This document shows, piece after piece, positions 23,427-34,871 of a DNA stretch of 62,038 nt. The position numbers and the translations under genes were made by a program. The notes under the pieces are model-generated. The model was not told the origin of the DNA and ran no database searches. It worked only from the letters and a program-made list of their open reading frames with translations. Numbering within the stretch: position 1 is the stretch's first letter; each line of letters opens with the position of its first letter. Origin of the DNA: Rubrivivax sp. (GTDB lineage: Bacteria; Pseudomonadota; Gammaproteobacteria; Burkholderiales; Burkholderiaceae_C); assembly GCA_027491255.1 (NCBI GenBank), contig JAIXWM010000099.1, forward strand, positions 1 to 62,038, written 5' to 3'.

Positions 23427-24602
23427 TCACAGAACCTCGAACACGCCCGCGGCGCCCATGCCGCCGCCCACGCACATCGTCACGCACACGCGCTTGGCGC
23501 CGCGGCGGCGGCCTTCGATCAGGGCGTGGCCGGTCAGGCGCTGGCCGCTCACGCCGTAGGGGTGGCCCAGCGCGATGGCGCCGCCGTTAACGTTCAGGCG
23601 GTCCATGGGGATGCCCAGGCGGTCGGCGCAGTACAGCACCTGCACCGCGAAGGCTTCGTTCAACTCCCACAAGTCGATGTCTTCGACCTTCAGGCCCAGG
23701 CGCTGCAGCACCTTGGGCACGGCGAAGACCGGGCCGATGCCCATCTCATCGGGCTCGCAGCCCGCCACCGCAAAGCCCAGGAAGCGCCCCATCGGCTTCA
23801 AACCCTTGCGCTCGGCATAGGCTTCACTGACGACGACGCAGGCGCCTGCACCGTCACTGAACTGGCTGGCATTGCCCGCGGTCACCACGCCGCCGGGCAA
23901 CGCCGGGCGGATGCCGCGGATGCCGTCGACCGTCGTGCCCGGGCGCAGACCCTCGTCGGCGCTGACCGTGACCTGCTTGCTGCGCAGGCCCAGCACCGCG
24001 TCGGCCACGCCGGCGGTCACCGTGCAGGGCACGATCTCGTCGGCGAAGGCGCCGCGCTCCTGCGCCGCGCAGGCCTTCTGCTGGCTGCCGGCGCCGTACT
24101 CGTCCTGCCGCTCCTTGGGAATGCCGTAGCGCTTGGCCACCATCTCGGCCGTCTGCAGCATGGGCCAGTAGATCTCGGGCTTGTGCGCCTTCAGCCAGGA
24201 ATCCTCGAGCATGTGCAGGTTCATCTCCTGCTGCACGCAGGAAATGCTCTCCACGCCGCCGGCCACGTACACGTCGCCCTCGCCGGCCACCACACGCTGC
24301 GCGGCCATCGCGATGGTCTGCAGCCCGCTGGAGCAGAAGCGGTTCACCGTCGCGCCACTGACCGTGATGGGCAGCCCGGCGCGAAGCGCCACCTGGCGCG
24401 CGATGTTGGCGCCGGTCGCGCCCTCGGGGTTGGCGCAGCCCATCAGCACGTCCTCGACCTCGGCGCCGTCGATGCCGGCGCGCTGCACCGCCGCGGCCAC
24501 CGCGAAGCCGCCGAGCGTGGCGCCATGGGTCATGTTGAAGGCGCCCTTCCAGCTCTTGGCCAGGGGCGTGCGTGCGGTGGAGACGATGACGGCACGGGTC
24601 AT
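23427..24602 (-). CDS. acetyl-CoA C-acyltransferase (thiolase)
   Basis: The 391-residue thiolase has the active-site Cys in NRFCSSGLQ (near 91), [21 protein letters not shown] with its His, and the second Cys in [10 protein letters not shown]. It cleaves 3-ketoacyl-CoA in beta-oxidation and would pair with the FadB-like gene 46 bases upstream. [14 protein letters not shown] at 24602 is the family start; the frame extends upstream without homology. No separate operator palindrome precedes it, so it probably relies on the FadB promoter. Confidence 0.93.
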   Translation of the reverse strand: MTRAVIVSTARTPLAKSWKGAFNMTHGATLGGFAVAAAVQRAGIDGAEVEDVLMGCANPEGATGANIARQVALRAGLPITVSGATVNRFCSSGLQTIAMAAQRVVAGEGDVYVAGGVESISCVQQEMNLHMLEDSWLKAHKPEIYWPMLQTAEMVAKRYGIPKERQDEYGAGSQQKACAAQERGAFADEIVPCTVTAGVADAVLGLRSKQVTVSADEGLRPGTTVDGIRGIRPALPGGVVTAGNASQFSDGAGACVVVSEAYAERKGLKPMGRFLGFAVAGCEPDEMGIGPVFAVPKVLQRLGLKVEDIDLWELNEAFAVQVLYCADRLGIPMDRLNVNGGAIALGHPYGVSGQRLTGHALIEGRRRGAKRVCVTMCVGGGMGAAGVFEVL

Positions 24603-24648
24603 GGGAAGTCCTCGGCGGGGGTGTGGTGTGCGTAGGAGAGCGGTGGCG

Positions 24649-26742
24649 TCAGGTGAAGGTCTTGCCTTCGGCCACCAGCTTGGCCAGCAGCGGCGCGGGC
24701 TGCCAGAACTCGCCGTCGTCGCGCGGGTTGGCGGCAAAGCGCTTCATCGACTGCACCACGTTGAACAGGCCCTGCTGGTCGGCCCAGCACAAGGGGCCGC
24801 CACGCCACAGCGGGAAGCCGTAGCCCGTGAGGTAGACCATGTCGATGTCGCTGGCCTTGCTGGCGATGCCTTCCTCGAGGATCTTCGCCGCTTCGTTGAC
24901 GAGCGAATAGACCAGGCGCTGCACGATCTCTTCGTCGGAGATCTTGCGCGGCTGGATGCCGAGCTCGGCGCGGTGCTTCTCGATCATCTCCACCACCACC
25001 GGGGAGGGGATGGCGTCGCGCTTGCCCGGCGCGTAGTCGTACCAGCCGGCGCCGGTCTTCTGGCCGAAGCGCCCCATCTCGCACAGCAGGTCGGCCGTCT
25101 TGCTGTAGCGCAGGCCGGGCTTCTCGGTGTAGCGGCGCTTGCGGATGGCCCAGCCAATGTCGTTGCCCGCCAGGTCGCCCATGCGGAAGGGCCCCATCGC
25201 GAAGCCGAACTTCTCGACCGCGCGGTCCACCTGGGCGGGCGTGCAGCCTTCCTCGAGCAGGAAGCCGGACTGGCGGCTGTACTGCTCGATCATGCGGTTG
25301 CCGATGAAGCCGTCGCACACGCCGGACACCACCGCCGTCTTGCGGATCTTCTTGCTCACCTGCATCACGGTGGCGAGCACGTCCTTGGCCGTCTTCGCGC
25401 CGCGCACCACCTCCAGCAGCTTCATCACGTTGGCCGGGCTGAAGAAATGCATGCCCACGACGTCCTGCGGCCGCTGCGTGAACGACGCGATGCGGTCCAC
25501 GTCCAGCGTGGAGGTGTTGGACGCCAGGATCGCCCCCGGCTTGGCCACCGCGTCGAGCTGGCGGAAGACCTGCTCCTTGACGCCGATCTCCTCGAACACG
25601 GCCTCGATCACGAGGTCGGCGTCGGCGATGTCGGCGTAGCTCAGCGTGGGCGCGAGCAGCGCCATGCGCTGTTCGTACTTGTCCTGCTTGAGCTTGCCCT
25701 TCTTGACCTGGGCCTCGTAGTTCTTGCGGATCGTGGCCAGGCCGCGGTCCAGGGCCTCCTGCCTGGTCTCCAGGATGGTCACCGGGATGCCGGCGTTCAG
25801 GAAGTTCATGGCGATGCCACCGCCCATGGTGCCCGCGCCGATCACGGCCACCTTCGCCACTTGGCGCACAGGCGTGTCCTCGGGCACGTCCGGGATCTTG
25901 CTGGCCGCACGCTCGCCGAAGAAGGCATGCCGCAGCGCCTTGCACTCGGGCGTGAGCATCAGCGCCATGAACAGCTCGCGCTCGAGCACCATGCCGTCGT
26001 CGAACTTGCGCTTGACCGCGGCCTCCACCGCGTCCACGCACTTCAGCGGCGCCGGGAAGTTCTTCGCCATCGCCTTGACGGTGTTGCGCGCGAACTGGAA
26101 GTAGGCGTCGGCATCGGGGTGGGCCAGCGGCAGGTCGCGCACGCGCGGCAGCGGGCGGCGCGCAGCCACCTCCTCGGCCAGGCCACAGGCAGCCTCGACC
26201 ACGTCGCCCTCGGCCAGGCGGTCGATCAGCTTCTGCCCCGGCAGCGCTGCCAGCACCTCGCTCTTGACCGGGTCGCCCTGCACGATCATGTTCAGTGCCG
26301 TCTCCACACCCAGCACGCGCGGCAGACGCTGCGTGCCGCCGGCGCCGGGGATCAGGCCGATCTTGACCTCGGGCAGCGCAATGTTGGCCCCGCGCGCGGC
26401 CACGCGGTAGTGACAGCCCAGCGCCAGTTCCAGCCCGCCGCCCATGCACACGCTGTGGATGGCCGCGACCACCGGCTTGGGCGAAGACTCCAGCATCTTG
26501 ATCAGCGACAGCAGGTTGGGCTCGGCCACCGCCTTGGGCGAGCCGAACTCGCGGATGTCGGCGCCGCCCGAAAAGGCCTTGCCCGCCCCGGTGAGCACGA
26601 TCGCCTGCACGGCCGAGTCAGCCCAGGCGCGCTCGACGCACGCGGCCAGGGCCACGCGCGTGTCGTAGCCCAGTCCGTTGACCGGCGGGTTGCTCATCGT
26701 GATGACGGCCACAGGGCCGCGAACTTCGTAACTGGCGCTCAT
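24649..26742 (-). CDS. FadB/FadJ-like enoyl-CoA hydratase / 3-hydroxyacyl-CoA dehydrogenase
   Basis: This 697-residue fusion carries the crotonase domain first: [22 protein letters not shown] and [20 protein letters not shown], with both catalytic Glu present. A Rossmann dehydrogenase follows ([54 protein letters not shown]), then two C-terminal helical domains. It hydrates enoyl-CoA and oxidises the 3-hydroxyacyl-CoA with NAD. A perfect 12-bp palindrome lies 29-40 bases before the start and likely binds a repressor. The thiolase follows at once. Confidence 0.95.
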   Translation of the reverse strand: MSASYEVRGPVAVITMSNPPVNGLGYDTRVALAACVERAWADSAVQAIVLTGAGKAFSGGADIREFGSPKAVAEPNLLSLIKMLESSPKPVVAAIHSVCMGGGLELALGCHYRVAARGANIALPEVKIGLIPGAGGTQRLPRVLGVETALNMIVQGDPVKSEVLAALPGQKLIDRLAEGDVVEAACGLAEEVAARRPLPRVRDLPLAHPDADAYFQFARNTVKAMAKNFPAPLKCVDAVEAAVKRKFDDGMVLERELFMALMLTPECKALRHAFFGERAASKIPDVPEDTPVRQVAKVAVIGAGTMGGGIAMNFLNAGIPVTILETRQEALDRGLATIRKNYEAQVKKGKLKQDKYEQRMALLAPTLSYADIADADLVIEAVFEEIGVKEQVFRQLDAVAKPGAILASNTSTLDVDRIASFTQRPQDVVGMHFFSPANVMKLLEVVRGAKTAKDVLATVMQVSKKIRKTAVVSGVCDGFIGNRMIEQYSRQSGFLLEEGCTPAQVDRAVEKFGFAMGPFRMGDLAGNDIGWAIRKRRYTEKPGLRYSKTADLLCEMGRFGQKTGAGWYDYAPGKRDAIPSPVVVEMIEKHRAELGIQPRKISDEEIVQRLVYSLVNEAAKILEEGIASKASDIDMVYLTGYGFPLWRGGPLCWADQQGLFNVVQSMKRFAANPRDDGEFWQPAPLLAKLVAEGKTFT

Positions 26743-26770
26743 CGAGCGTCTCCTGGAGTCGGTGGAAATA

Positions 26771-26782
26771 GAACGATCGTTC
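26771..26782. promoter_or_regulatory. palindromic operator upstream of the FadB-like gene
   Basis: GAACGATCGTTC is a perfect 12-bp palindrome in the 54-base gap between the ligase stop and the FadB-like start. Its centre is about 34 bases from the start codon. Short palindromes of this kind are typical TetR-family operators. A near copy precedes the ligase gene. Confidence 0.65.
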
Positions 26783-26796
26783 GATTTTACGGGGCT

Positions 26797-28425
<1,629 letters not shown>

Positions 28426-28447
28426 GGAAAAGTCTCCTGGAATCCTG

Positions 28448-28459
28448 GAACGATCGTGA
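28448..28459. promoter_or_regulatory. second operator-like palindrome, upstream of the ligase
   Basis: GAACGATCGTGA matches the FadB-upstream palindrome at 10 of 12 positions, keeping the central ACGATCGT. Its centre is about 28 bases before the ligase start. The matching spacing from the two starts argues for one shared repressor. The rest of the gap up to msrB (28460-28686) contains no gene. Confidence 0.6.
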
Positions 28460-28686
28460 TGGCGGTCGGGCGCACCCTGGCTTGGGCGCTCGGCGCCCGC
28501 GCACACTGCCTCGGCGGCGCCCGCGCCGGCGCGGGCAGAAGTGTGACACCAGCGCGGCGGGTCCGGCAGGCGGCGCCCGCCTGACCAGCGATGGCAGCGC
28601 TGGCAGGCGGGGCTCTGCGCACGCTCCGACAATACGGACTGATTCTGGATCTGCCGTCTTGTCGTCCACACCCTGACAACCTCCCC

Positions 28687-29130
28687 ATGAATCCCTTTCG
28701 CCGCAACCCGCCGCCGCACGACCACGACGATCCGCGCTACGCAGTCCGCAAAACGGACGAGCAGTGGCGGGCCGAGCTCGACCCGGTGCAATACCAGGTG
28801 GCACGGCGCGCCGCCACCGAGCGCGCGTTCACCGGCCGCTACTGGGACCACTTCGAGCCCGGGCGCTACCGCTGCGTCGGCTGCGGCGAGCCCCTGTTCG
28901 ACGCCGGCAGCAAGTTCGACGCCGGATGCGGCTGGCCCAGCTACTCCCAGCCCCTGGCCGATGGCGTGATCGAGCGCGTGGCGGACCACAGCCACGGGAT
29001 GGTGCGGGTGGAGGTGCGTTGCAACCGATGCGGCAGCCACCTCGGGCACGTCTTCGACGACGGCCCGGCGCCCACGGGGCAGCGGTACTGCATCAACTCG
29101 GCGTCGATCGACTTCGAACCCAAGGGCTGA
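28687..29130 (+). CDS. msrB: peptide-methionine (R)-S-oxide reductase
   Basis: The 147-residue enzyme repairs methionine-R-sulfoxide. Two zinc CxxC pairs are visible ([11 protein letters not shown] and [12 protein letters not shown]), as are [18 protein letters not shown] and the catalytic Cys in [13 protein letters not shown]. The N-terminal [17 protein letters not shown] is longer than usual but has no signal peptide, so it is cytosolic. ATG at 28687 is the first Met before the conserved region. bolA follows after 47 bases. Confidence 0.95.
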   Translation: MNPFRRNPPPHDHDDPRYAVRKTDEQWRAELDPVQYQVARRAATERAFTGRYWDHFEPGRYRCVGCGEPLFDAGSKFDAGCGWPSYSQPLADGVIERVADHSHGMVRVEVRCNRCGSHLGHVFDDGPAPTGQRYCINSASIDFEPKG

Positions 29131-29177
29131 AGGGTGGCGGCCCGCCGCCCAAGCCCCAGCCCCAGCCCTCCCACGCC

Positions 29178-29441
29178 ATGACCACCCGCCCCACGGCTTC
29201 TCAGCTCGAGGCGCTCCTGCGCGCCGCCTTCGCGCCCACCGAACTGGCTGTGCAGGACGACAGCCACCTGCACGCCGGCCATGCCGGCGCGCGCGAGGGC
29301 AGCCACTTCTCGGTGCGCATCCGCAGCCCCCGCTTCGCCGGCCTTGCGCCGGTGGCTCGGCATCGCCTCGTTTATGATGCCCTAGGAGAATGGATGCGAC
29401 ATGGCATCCACGCGCTGGCCATCGACGCCCGCGCACCCTAG
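29178..29441 (+). CDS. bolA: BolA-family protein
   Basis: The 87-residue product has the BolA pattern: LEALLRAAFAPTELAVQDDS, the invariant HxGH-like HAGHAGAREGSHF, then a central VSPRF-like RSPRFAG, HRLVYDALG and a final GIHALAI. BolA proteins partner with monothiol glutaredoxins in iron-sulfur handling and stress response. It lies between msrB and a periplasmic PPIase gene, all co-directional. A TATGAT -10-like box at about 29373 within it may give the PPIase its own promoter. Confidence 0.93.
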   Translation: MTTRPTASQLEALLRAAFAPTELAVQDDSHLHAGHAGAREGSHFSVRIRSPRFAGLAPVARHRLVYDALGEWMRHGIHALAIDARAP

Positions 29442-29506
29442 TGCGGCACCGCTGCACCAGGCACCCTTCCCACCCCCCTGCCCTGCCCCTGCGAAAGCCT
29501 CAGACC

Positions 29507-30316
29507 ATGAAGCCGAAGTCTCCCGCCTTGCGCCTTGCCACCCTGGTCACCGTCGTGGCCCTCGCCGTGCCCGTGCTGGCGCAGGCACAGAACATTGCCA
29601 TCGTCAACGGCAAGGCCGTGCCGAAGTCGCGCGTCGACTCGCTGCTGCAGCAGGCCGCGCGTTCCGGCCAGCAGCTGCCCCCGGGGGCCGAGCAGCAGGC
29701 GCGCGACCAGGTCGTCCTGCGCGAGATCTTCGCGCAGGAAGCGCAGAAGCGCGGCCTCGGCGCGACCGACAGCTACCGCGCCCAGATGGAACTGGCGCGC
29801 CAGAGCATCCTCATCCGCGAACTCTTCGAGGACTTCCGCAAGAAGAACGCGCCCAAGGATGCCGACGCCAAGGCCGAATACGACAAGTTCAAGGCCCAGG
29901 CCAGCGGCACCGAGTACCGCGCCAGCCACATCCTGGTCGAGAAGGAAGAAGAGGCCAAGGCCCTGATCGCCCAGATCAAGGCGGGCGCCAAGTTCGAGGA
30001 CCTGGCCAAGAAGAATTCCAAGGACCCCGGCTCGGCCGAGCGCGGCGGCGACCTGGATTTCGCCAAGCCTGACGCCTACGTGCCCGAGTTCGGCAAGGCC
30101 ATGGCCGCGCTGAAGAAGGGCGAGATGACCGACGCACCCGTCAAGAGCAGCTTCGGCTTCCACATCATCCGCGTCGACGACACGCGCGATGCCGAGTTCC
30201 CTGCCTTCGACGAAGTCAAGGAGCAGATCATGCAGCGTCTCGAGCAGACCAGGCTGCAGGAGTTCCAGGACAAGCTGCGCAAGTCGGCCCGGACGGACTA
30301 CAAGTTCAGCCAGTGA
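29507..30316 (+). CDS. periplasmic PpiC-type peptidyl-prolyl isomerase/chaperone
   Basis: The 269-residue protein has a signal peptide (MKPKSPALRLATLVTVVAL, cleavage after VLAQAQ), a SurA/PrsA-like N-terminal helical region with IVNGKAVPKSRVD, and a parvulin domain at about 130-230: ASHILVEKEEEAKALI, FEDLAKKNSKDPGS, GGDLDF and VKSSFGFHIIRV. It should help fold exported or outer-membrane proteins. It is a common neighbour of bolA in betaproteobacteria. It ends 11 bases past the lolD-like stop, so the two genes converge and overlap. Confidence 0.94.
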   Translation: MKPKSPALRLATLVTVVALAVPVLAQAQNIAIVNGKAVPKSRVDSLLQQAARSGQQLPPGAEQQARDQVVLREIFAQEAQKRGLGATDSYRAQMELARQSILIRELFEDFRKKNAPKDADAKAEYDKFKAQASGTEYRASHILVEKEEEAKALIAQIKAGAKFEDLAKKNSKDPGSAERGGDLDFAKPDAYVPEFGKAMAALKKGEMTDAPVKSSFGFHIIRVDDTRDAEFPAFDEVKEQIMQRLEQTRLQEFQDKLRKSARTDYKFSQ

Positions 30317-30992
30317 GGCCGGGGGCGGCCAGCCGCCCCGCCTCGATGCGCAGTTGCCGGTCGCAGCGCGCGGCGATCTCACGGTCGTGCGTCACGAGCA
30401 CCAGGGTCGTGCCGGCTTCCCGGTTCATCTCGAACATCAGCGCCATCACCTTCTCGCCGGTGGCAAAGTCCAGGCTGCCGGTGGGTTCATCGGCCAGCAG
30501 GACGGCCGGCTGCACGACGAAGGCACGCGCCAGCGCCACGCGCTGCTGCTCCCCGCCCGACAGCACGCGCGGGTAGTGCGACAGCCTCGCGCCCAGGCCC
30601 ACGCGGCCCAGCATCTCGGTGGCGGCTGCGCGCGCGCCCGGGTGCCCCAGCAGTTCCAGCGGCAGCATCACGTTTTCCAGCGCCGTCAGGTTGGGCAGCA
30701 ACTGGAAGCTCTGGAACACGAAGCCCAGCTTGCGCGCCCGCACCGCGGCGCGCGCATCCTCGTCCAACGCGAACAGGTCGGTGCCGTCCAGGACCACCGT
30801 GCCCTCGCTGGGCACGTCCAGCCCGGCCATCAAGGACAGCAGCGTGCTCTTTCCCGAGCCGGAGGCCCCGACGATGGCGGCCGACTCGCGCGGCGCGAGC
30901 GCGAAATCGATGTCATGCAGTATCGTGAGCGTGCCGGTGGAATCGGTCACGCGCTTGCTGACGTGACGCACGGCGATGATGGGGTCGGGCAT
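30306..30992 (-). CDS. LolD/YbbA-like ABC transporter ATPase
   Basis: The 228-residue ATPase has Walker A GASGSGKSTLLS, Q-loop FVFQSFQLLPNLTALENV, signature LSGGEQQRVALARAF, Walker B AVLLADEPTGSLD and VLVTHDREIA. This is the MacB/LolD class, which couples to FtsX-like permeases. Pairing with the divergent tesA gene matches the ybbA-tesA arrangement seen in many proteobacteria, although the usual permease gene (ybbP) is not adjacent here. Start MPDPIIAV at 30992 is the family N-terminus. Confidence 0.93.
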   Translation of the reverse strand: MPDPIIAVRHVSKRVTDSTGTLTILHDIDFALAPRESAAIVGASGSGKSTLLSLMAGLDVPSEGTVVLDGTDLFALDEDARAAVRARKLGFVFQSFQLLPNLTALENVMLPLELLGHPGARAAATEMLGRVGLGARLSHYPRVLSGGEQQRVALARAFVVQPAVLLADEPTGSLDFATGEKVMALMFEMNREAGTTLVLVTHDREIAARCDRQLRIEAGRLAAPGLTG

Positions 30993-31050
30993 GCGGGATG
31001 ACAGGGTGAAGGACGCTGGCAGGTGCGGAGCGCGCAGCATCGAGCTCGGC

Positions 31051-31932
31051 GTGGAAGTTGGCTCGGGCGGCCCGAAACCAGGGGCCTGTGAGCCCCCGCA
31101 GCGTTGCGGCCGGCGCGCAGCCTTGCAATGTATCGCCACGCTTGCCGCAGTGCCGCTGATGCCGCTCACCACCGCGCGGGCCCAGGGGTCGGCGGCGGGG
31201 GCGGGCACGGGCACCAAGCCGGCTGCGGCTTCCGGTTCCGGTTCCGGTTCCGGTTCCGGTTCCGATTCCGGTTCCGGTTCCGGTTCGGGTTCGGGTACGG
31301 GCGCCGCCCAAGGGGCGCCTGCGGGAACGGCTCCAGCCTCACTGCCGCCGTCGGCGCAGGCCCCGCTGGTGCTCGTGGTGGGCGACAGCCTGTCGGCGGA
31401 GTACGGCATCGCGCGCGGCGCCGGCTGGGTGGCGCTGCTGCAGCAGCGCCTGCAGCAGGAGCGCATCGCCGCGCGCGTCGTCAACGCCAGCGTCAGCGGC
31501 GACACCACCGCCGGTGGCCGCGCGCGCCTGCCCGCGCTCCTGCAGCGCCACCAGCCGGCCGTCGTCGTGCTCGAGCTCGGCGGCAACGACGCGCTGCGCG
31601 GCCTGCCGCTCACCGCCACACGCGCCAACCTCGTGGACATGGCACGCGCCTCCAAGGCCGCAGGCGCGCGAGTTCTGATCGCCGGCATGCAACTGCCACC
31701 CAACTACGGCCGCGCCTACAGCGAGGAGTTCGCCGCCTTGTTCGCCCAGGTCGCGCGCGCCGAGGGCGCCGCGCTCGTGCCCTTCCTGCTCGCCGGCGTG
31801 GCCGACGGCCCCGATCCCTACGCGATGTTCCAGCCCGACCGAATCCACCCCACGGCCGAGGCCCACGCCCGCATCCTGGACAACGTCTGGCCGCGCCTGC
31901 GACCGCTGGTGGCCGCGTCGGCGCGGCGCTGA
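31051..31932 (+). CDS. tesA: TesA-like SGNH arylesterase/lysophospholipase
   Basis: The catalytic part is a clear SGNH hydrolase: VLVVGDSLSAEYG (nucleophile Ser), NASVSGDTTAGGRARL, VVLELGGNDALRGL, and DRIHPTAEAHARI with the Asp-His pair. Such enzymes are periplasmic thioesterase/lysophospholipases. A signal-like stretch CGRRAALQCIATLAAVPLMP precedes a (Ser-Gly)11 linker. The start is unclear: the frame opens at 30976, overlapping the divergent ATPase gene, and GTG at 31006 or 31051 are alternatives; 31051 is chosen to leave promoter space. Confidence 0.88.
   Translation: MEVGSGGPKPGACEPPQRCGRRAALQCIATLAAVPLMPLTTARAQGSAAGAGTGTKPAAASGSGSGSGSGSDSGSGSGSGSGTGAAQGAPAGTAPASLPPSAQAPLVLVVGDSLSAEYGIARGAGWVALLQQRLQQERIAARVVNASVSGDTTAGGRARLPALLQRHQPAVVVLELGGNDALRGLPLTATRANLVDMARASKAAGARVLIAGMQLPPNYGRAYSEEFAALFAQVARAEGAALVPFLLAGVADGPDPYAMFQPDRIHPTAEAHARILDNVWPRLRPLVAASARR
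31231..31296 (+). repeat. hexanucleotide repeat coding a Ser-Gly linker in tesA
   Basis: Eleven TCCGGT-type units run in frame here: five perfect TCCGGT, one TCCGAT, three more TCCGGT and two TCGGGT. They encode Ser-Gly pairs, with one Ser-Asp. Six-base slippage would lengthen or shorten the linker between export signal and esterase domain without changing frame. Confidence 0.9.
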
Positions 31933-32158
31933 CCGCAGCGCATCAGGGGGCTTGCAGCCCCACGCCGCTGGTCGGGCGCCAGCGGCACGGCTGTCAAGCC
32001 CCTCTACCCAGCCATGGCAGGGCGGGGAAGACGACCCGAAGGCCGTCCCGGTCCCGCAAGGCCGGCGAACCTGAAGGCCATTGCCCGGGCGGGCCGGCTT
32101 CGTGACCCGGACAGCAAGGCCCGAGCTTTGGCCGGCGCTTTGCCGCGACACTTGCCGC

Positions 32159-33100
32159 ATGACCCCTGATCGATCCGGTCCGCCCACGGGCCCGCCTTCG
32201 AGCCCGAGCGTGCCCGCACACAGCCAGCCCATCCCCGCCCGCGCGATCACGCTGCTCGTCGTGTTGACGCTGGTGTGGGGCACCAACTGGCCGGTGTTTC
32301 CCTACGCGCTGGCCGAGGTCTCGGTGTGGACCTTCCGCGCCTTCGCGCTGCCGGCCGCCGGGCTGACGCTGCTGGCGGTGGCGCGCGCGCGCGGGCTGTC
32401 ACTGGCATTGCCGCGCGAGGACTGGCCCACCGTCGTTGCCGCGAGCATTTGCTACCTGACGGTATGGAATGTCGCCAGCGCCTACGCCGCCGTCCTGCTG
32501 CCTTCCGGGCAGGCGGCCATCCTCGGATTCACGATGCCGCTGTGGGCGGCGCTGATGGGCTTCTTCTTCCTGGGCCAGCGTCTTTCGAGGCGCCTGGTGG
32601 CCGCGCTCGGGCTGGGCGCCTGCGCCGTCGGCCTGCTGATGTGGCGCAGCGTGGCCGCCTACGCCGACGCGCCGGCGGGCTTCGCGCTCGGTCTGACGGC
32701 CGCCATCGGTTGGGCCGCGGGCACCCTGATCCTCAAGCGCCGGCCGCCGCGCGCGCCCGCGCTGGTGCTCACCGGGTGGCAACTGGTCCTGTCCAGCGTG
32801 CCCATCGTGCCCGCCGCCTTCGTGCTCGCCGAGGGCCCGTGGTTCATGCCCTCATGGCAGAGCCTGCTGGCGATCGCCTATGTCACCTGGATGCCGATGA
32901 CCATCGGCAACGTGGCCTGGTTTTCCATCGTCGGGCTGCTGCCGGCGCAGGTGGCGGGCCTGTCCTCGGTGATGGTGCCCGTGGTGGCCATGATCTCGGG
33001 CGCCATCGTCCACGGCGAGCCGCTCGGCCCGGCCCAGCTCGGCGCCATGGCCTGCTCGGCCGGGGCGCTGTGGCTGGCGCTGCGCCCGACGGGTCGCTGA
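32159..33100 (+). CDS. EamA/DMT-family transporter
   Basis: The 313-residue membrane protein has about ten hydrophobic helices in two EamA repeats. Visible pieces are LVVLTLVWGTNWPVFPYAL, LLPSGQAAILGFTMPLWAAL (the typical P-x-x-A-x-x-x helix end of repeat one) and VAGLSSVMVPVVAMISGAIV in repeat two. Family members export or import metabolites such as amino acids; substrate is unknown. The first 25 residues are Pro/Ser-rich and cytosolic. It converges on pepA. Confidence 0.9.
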   Translation: MTPDRSGPPTGPPSSPSVPAHSQPIPARAITLLVVLTLVWGTNWPVFPYALAEVSVWTFRAFALPAAGLTLLAVARARGLSLALPREDWPTVVAASICYLTVWNVASAYAAVLLPSGQAAILGFTMPLWAALMGFFFLGQRLSRRLVAALGLGACAVGLLMWRSVAAYADAPAGFALGLTAAIGWAAGTLILKRRPPRAPALVLTGWQLVLSSVPIVPAAFVLAEGPWFMPSWQSLLAIAYVTWMPMTIGNVAWFSIVGLLPAQVAGLSSVMVPVVAMISGAIVHGEPLGPAQLGAMACSAGALWLALRPTGR

Positions 33101-33117
33101 GGCCGTCGCCGCCGACC

Positions 33118-33135
33118 GGGCCCGGCCGGCGGCCC
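33118..33135. terminator. possible hairpin between DMT gene and pepA
   Basis: GGGCC and GGCCC can pair around a GC-rich loop in the 49-base gap between two converging genes, within a larger GACC...GGTC mirror. There is no T-run; Rho-independent action is doubtful. Confidence 0.25.
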
Positions 33136-33149
33136 CAGGGGTCACACCC

Positions 33150-34532
33150 TCACCCCTCCTGGCCGAAGCGCGCCTCCAGATAGGCCAACAGCGTCCTGAT
33201 CGTCTGCGCCTCGCCGCCCACCGGGCGGCCCGGGCGGGCGGCGTCGTTCCAGGCGAAGAGGTCGACGTGGACCCAGTCCATGCCCTCAGGCACGAAATCG
33301 TCCAGGAACAACGCCGCCGTGATGGCACCGGCCATCGGGCCCTTGCCGGTGTTGACGATGTCGGCGATATCGCTTTCGATGCTGCCGTGGTAGTCGCGCC
33401 ACAGCGGCAGTTGCCACAGCGGGTCGTGCAGCGCCAGGCCGCGGTCCACCAGTTCCCGCCCCAGGTCCATTCGGCGCGTGAACAGCGCCGGCAACTGCGG
33501 CCCCAGCGCCACCCGCGCCGCGCCGGTCAGCGTGGCCAGGTCGATCATCAGCTCGGGCTCGCCCTCGGCGCCGTAAGCCAGCGCGTCGCACAGGATCACC
33601 CGGCCCTCGGCGTCGGTGTTGCCGATCTCGATATGCAGCCCCTTGCGGGTGCGGAACACGTCGCCCGGGCGGAAGGCGTTGCCGGCGATGGCGTTGTCCA
33701 CCGCCGGGATCAGCAATTGCAGCCGCACCGGCAACTTTGTTGCCATCACCAGCGCCGCCAGGCCCAGCGCATTGGCCGCGCCGCCCATGTCCTTCTTCAT
33801 CCAGCGCATGCCGTCGGCGGGCTTGATGTCCAGCCCGCCGGAATCGAAGCACACGCCCTTGCCCACCAGCGTCAGGCGCCGGTGGCGGGGGTTTCCCCAG
33901 TTCAGCTCGATCAGTCGCGGCGCGCGGGTCGACGCGCGGCCCACCGCGTGCACCGCCGGGAAGCCGGCCTCCAGCAGCTTGTCACCCACCACCTCGCGCA
34001 CCTTGGCGCCGTGCGCGCGCGCCACCTTCTTCACCGCCTGCGCCAGCTCGGCCGGGCCCATCTCCTCGGCCGGGGTGTTGACCAGGTCGCGCGTGGCGGC
34101 GATCGTGGCGGCCAGCAGCGCGCCGCGGGTCGCCGCGAGCCCCGGGGCCAGCATCAGCTCCGCAGCGGCGCGCTTGGGCGCCTTGTAGCGTGCGAAGGCA
34201 TACGCCCCCAGGGCCCAGGACATCGCCGCGGCTTGCGGGTCGGCCTGCAGCCCCCCATCGCCGAGGCGGTAGCGTCCCTCCGGCAGCGCCTTGGGCAGCG
34301 CCGACAGCGCATAAGGATGCGACGCCGAGCGCACGCCGGCCCACGCCGACTGCACCTCGCCGTCGGGCCCGGGCACCAGCGCCCAGGTGTCGGGCGCCCC
34401 GCTGAACCCGCAGGCCCGCAGCCACTGGCGCGCAGCCGCTGGCAGCGTGCTGGCGTGGCCCTCGAAGGACGCGCGGTCGGTCAGGTGAATGGGAACGGTG
34501 CCGGCGGCGGGCTTCTTCAGCGTCAAGGTCAT
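33150..34532 (-). CDS. leucyl aminopeptidase family (M17) peptidase
   Basis: The 460-residue enzyme is a cytosolic M17 metallopeptidase removing N-terminal residues. The C-terminal catalytic domain has VGKGVCFDSGGLDIKPADGM (first metal ligands and catalytic Lys), MKKDMGGAA, and the hallmark NTDAEGRVILCDALAYG, then LATLTGAARVALG. The N-terminal domain is the shorter type found in the PepB-like group. An ATG with MTLTLKKPA at 34532 is the natural start. It is monocistronic and converges on the DMT transporter. Confidence 0.93.
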   Translation of the reverse strand: MTLTLKKPAAGTVPIHLTDRASFEGHASTLPAAARQWLRACGFSGAPDTWALVPGPDGEVQSAWAGVRSASHPYALSALPKALPEGRYRLGDGGLQADPQAAAMSWALGAYAFARYKAPKRAAAELMLAPGLAATRGALLAATIAATRDLVNTPAEEMGPAELAQAVKKVARAHGAKVREVVGDKLLEAGFPAVHAVGRASTRAPRLIELNWGNPRHRRLTLVGKGVCFDSGGLDIKPADGMRWMKKDMGGAANALGLAALVMATKLPVRLQLLIPAVDNAIAGNAFRPGDVFRTRKGLHIEIGNTDAEGRVILCDALAYGAEGEPELMIDLATLTGAARVALGPQLPALFTRRMDLGRELVDRGLALHDPLWQLPLWRDYHGSIESDIADIVNTGKGPMAGAITAALFLDDFVPEGMDWVHVDLFAWNDAARPGRPVGGEAQTIRTLLAYLEARFGQEG

Positions 34533-34871
34533 GGGCAGGGGTGTCCGGTGGGGTTGATCGAGAAAGGCCCGGCGGGATCCAGGCGAACATGCCGGTGGCC
34601 CCTCGAGGCAGCGTTCAAGGTTACACGAGAGCCGGCCAAGAGCCTGGCGAGCGCCTGATCGAGACACGGCCCGCGCAGCGCGCTTCCCAGCCGTCCGGCC
34701 ATGCCAGACCTGGGCTTGTGCGACGCATGAGCAGAAACGCCAAGTCCGCGCTTTTTGAGCTCTGCAGCCTGCGCACGGGACCCGGTCAGGCCTCGGGAAA
34801 ACGCCAGGGCGGACCACGCTTTCTCGCGCCCCGCAGGGGCCGGCCCGGCGAAGCCCGGCCCTTGGGAGTGC
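34533..34871. other. 339-base gap between lysR and pepA
   Basis: I see no gene here. A stem GGGCCGG/CCGGCCC at about 34836-34862 follows the LysR stop (reading minus) and could terminate that gene. A TTTTT run at 34751 and a short AT-richer patch lie mid-gap, but no convincing promoter pair for pepA is visible. Confidence 0.4.

Noticed and set aside
20471..23590. A 1039-codon plus-strand open frame
   Set aside because: Antisense shadow of the SDR, small membrane protein and DmdC-like dehydrogenase genes; no recognisable motif.
28426..29457. Upstream extension of the ligase frame
   Set aside because: It is antisense to msrB and bolA; ligase homology and a good ribosome site support 28425.
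31231..31296. Phase-variable on/off switch in tesA
   Set aside because: Six-base units cannot shift the frame, so slippage only changes linker length.
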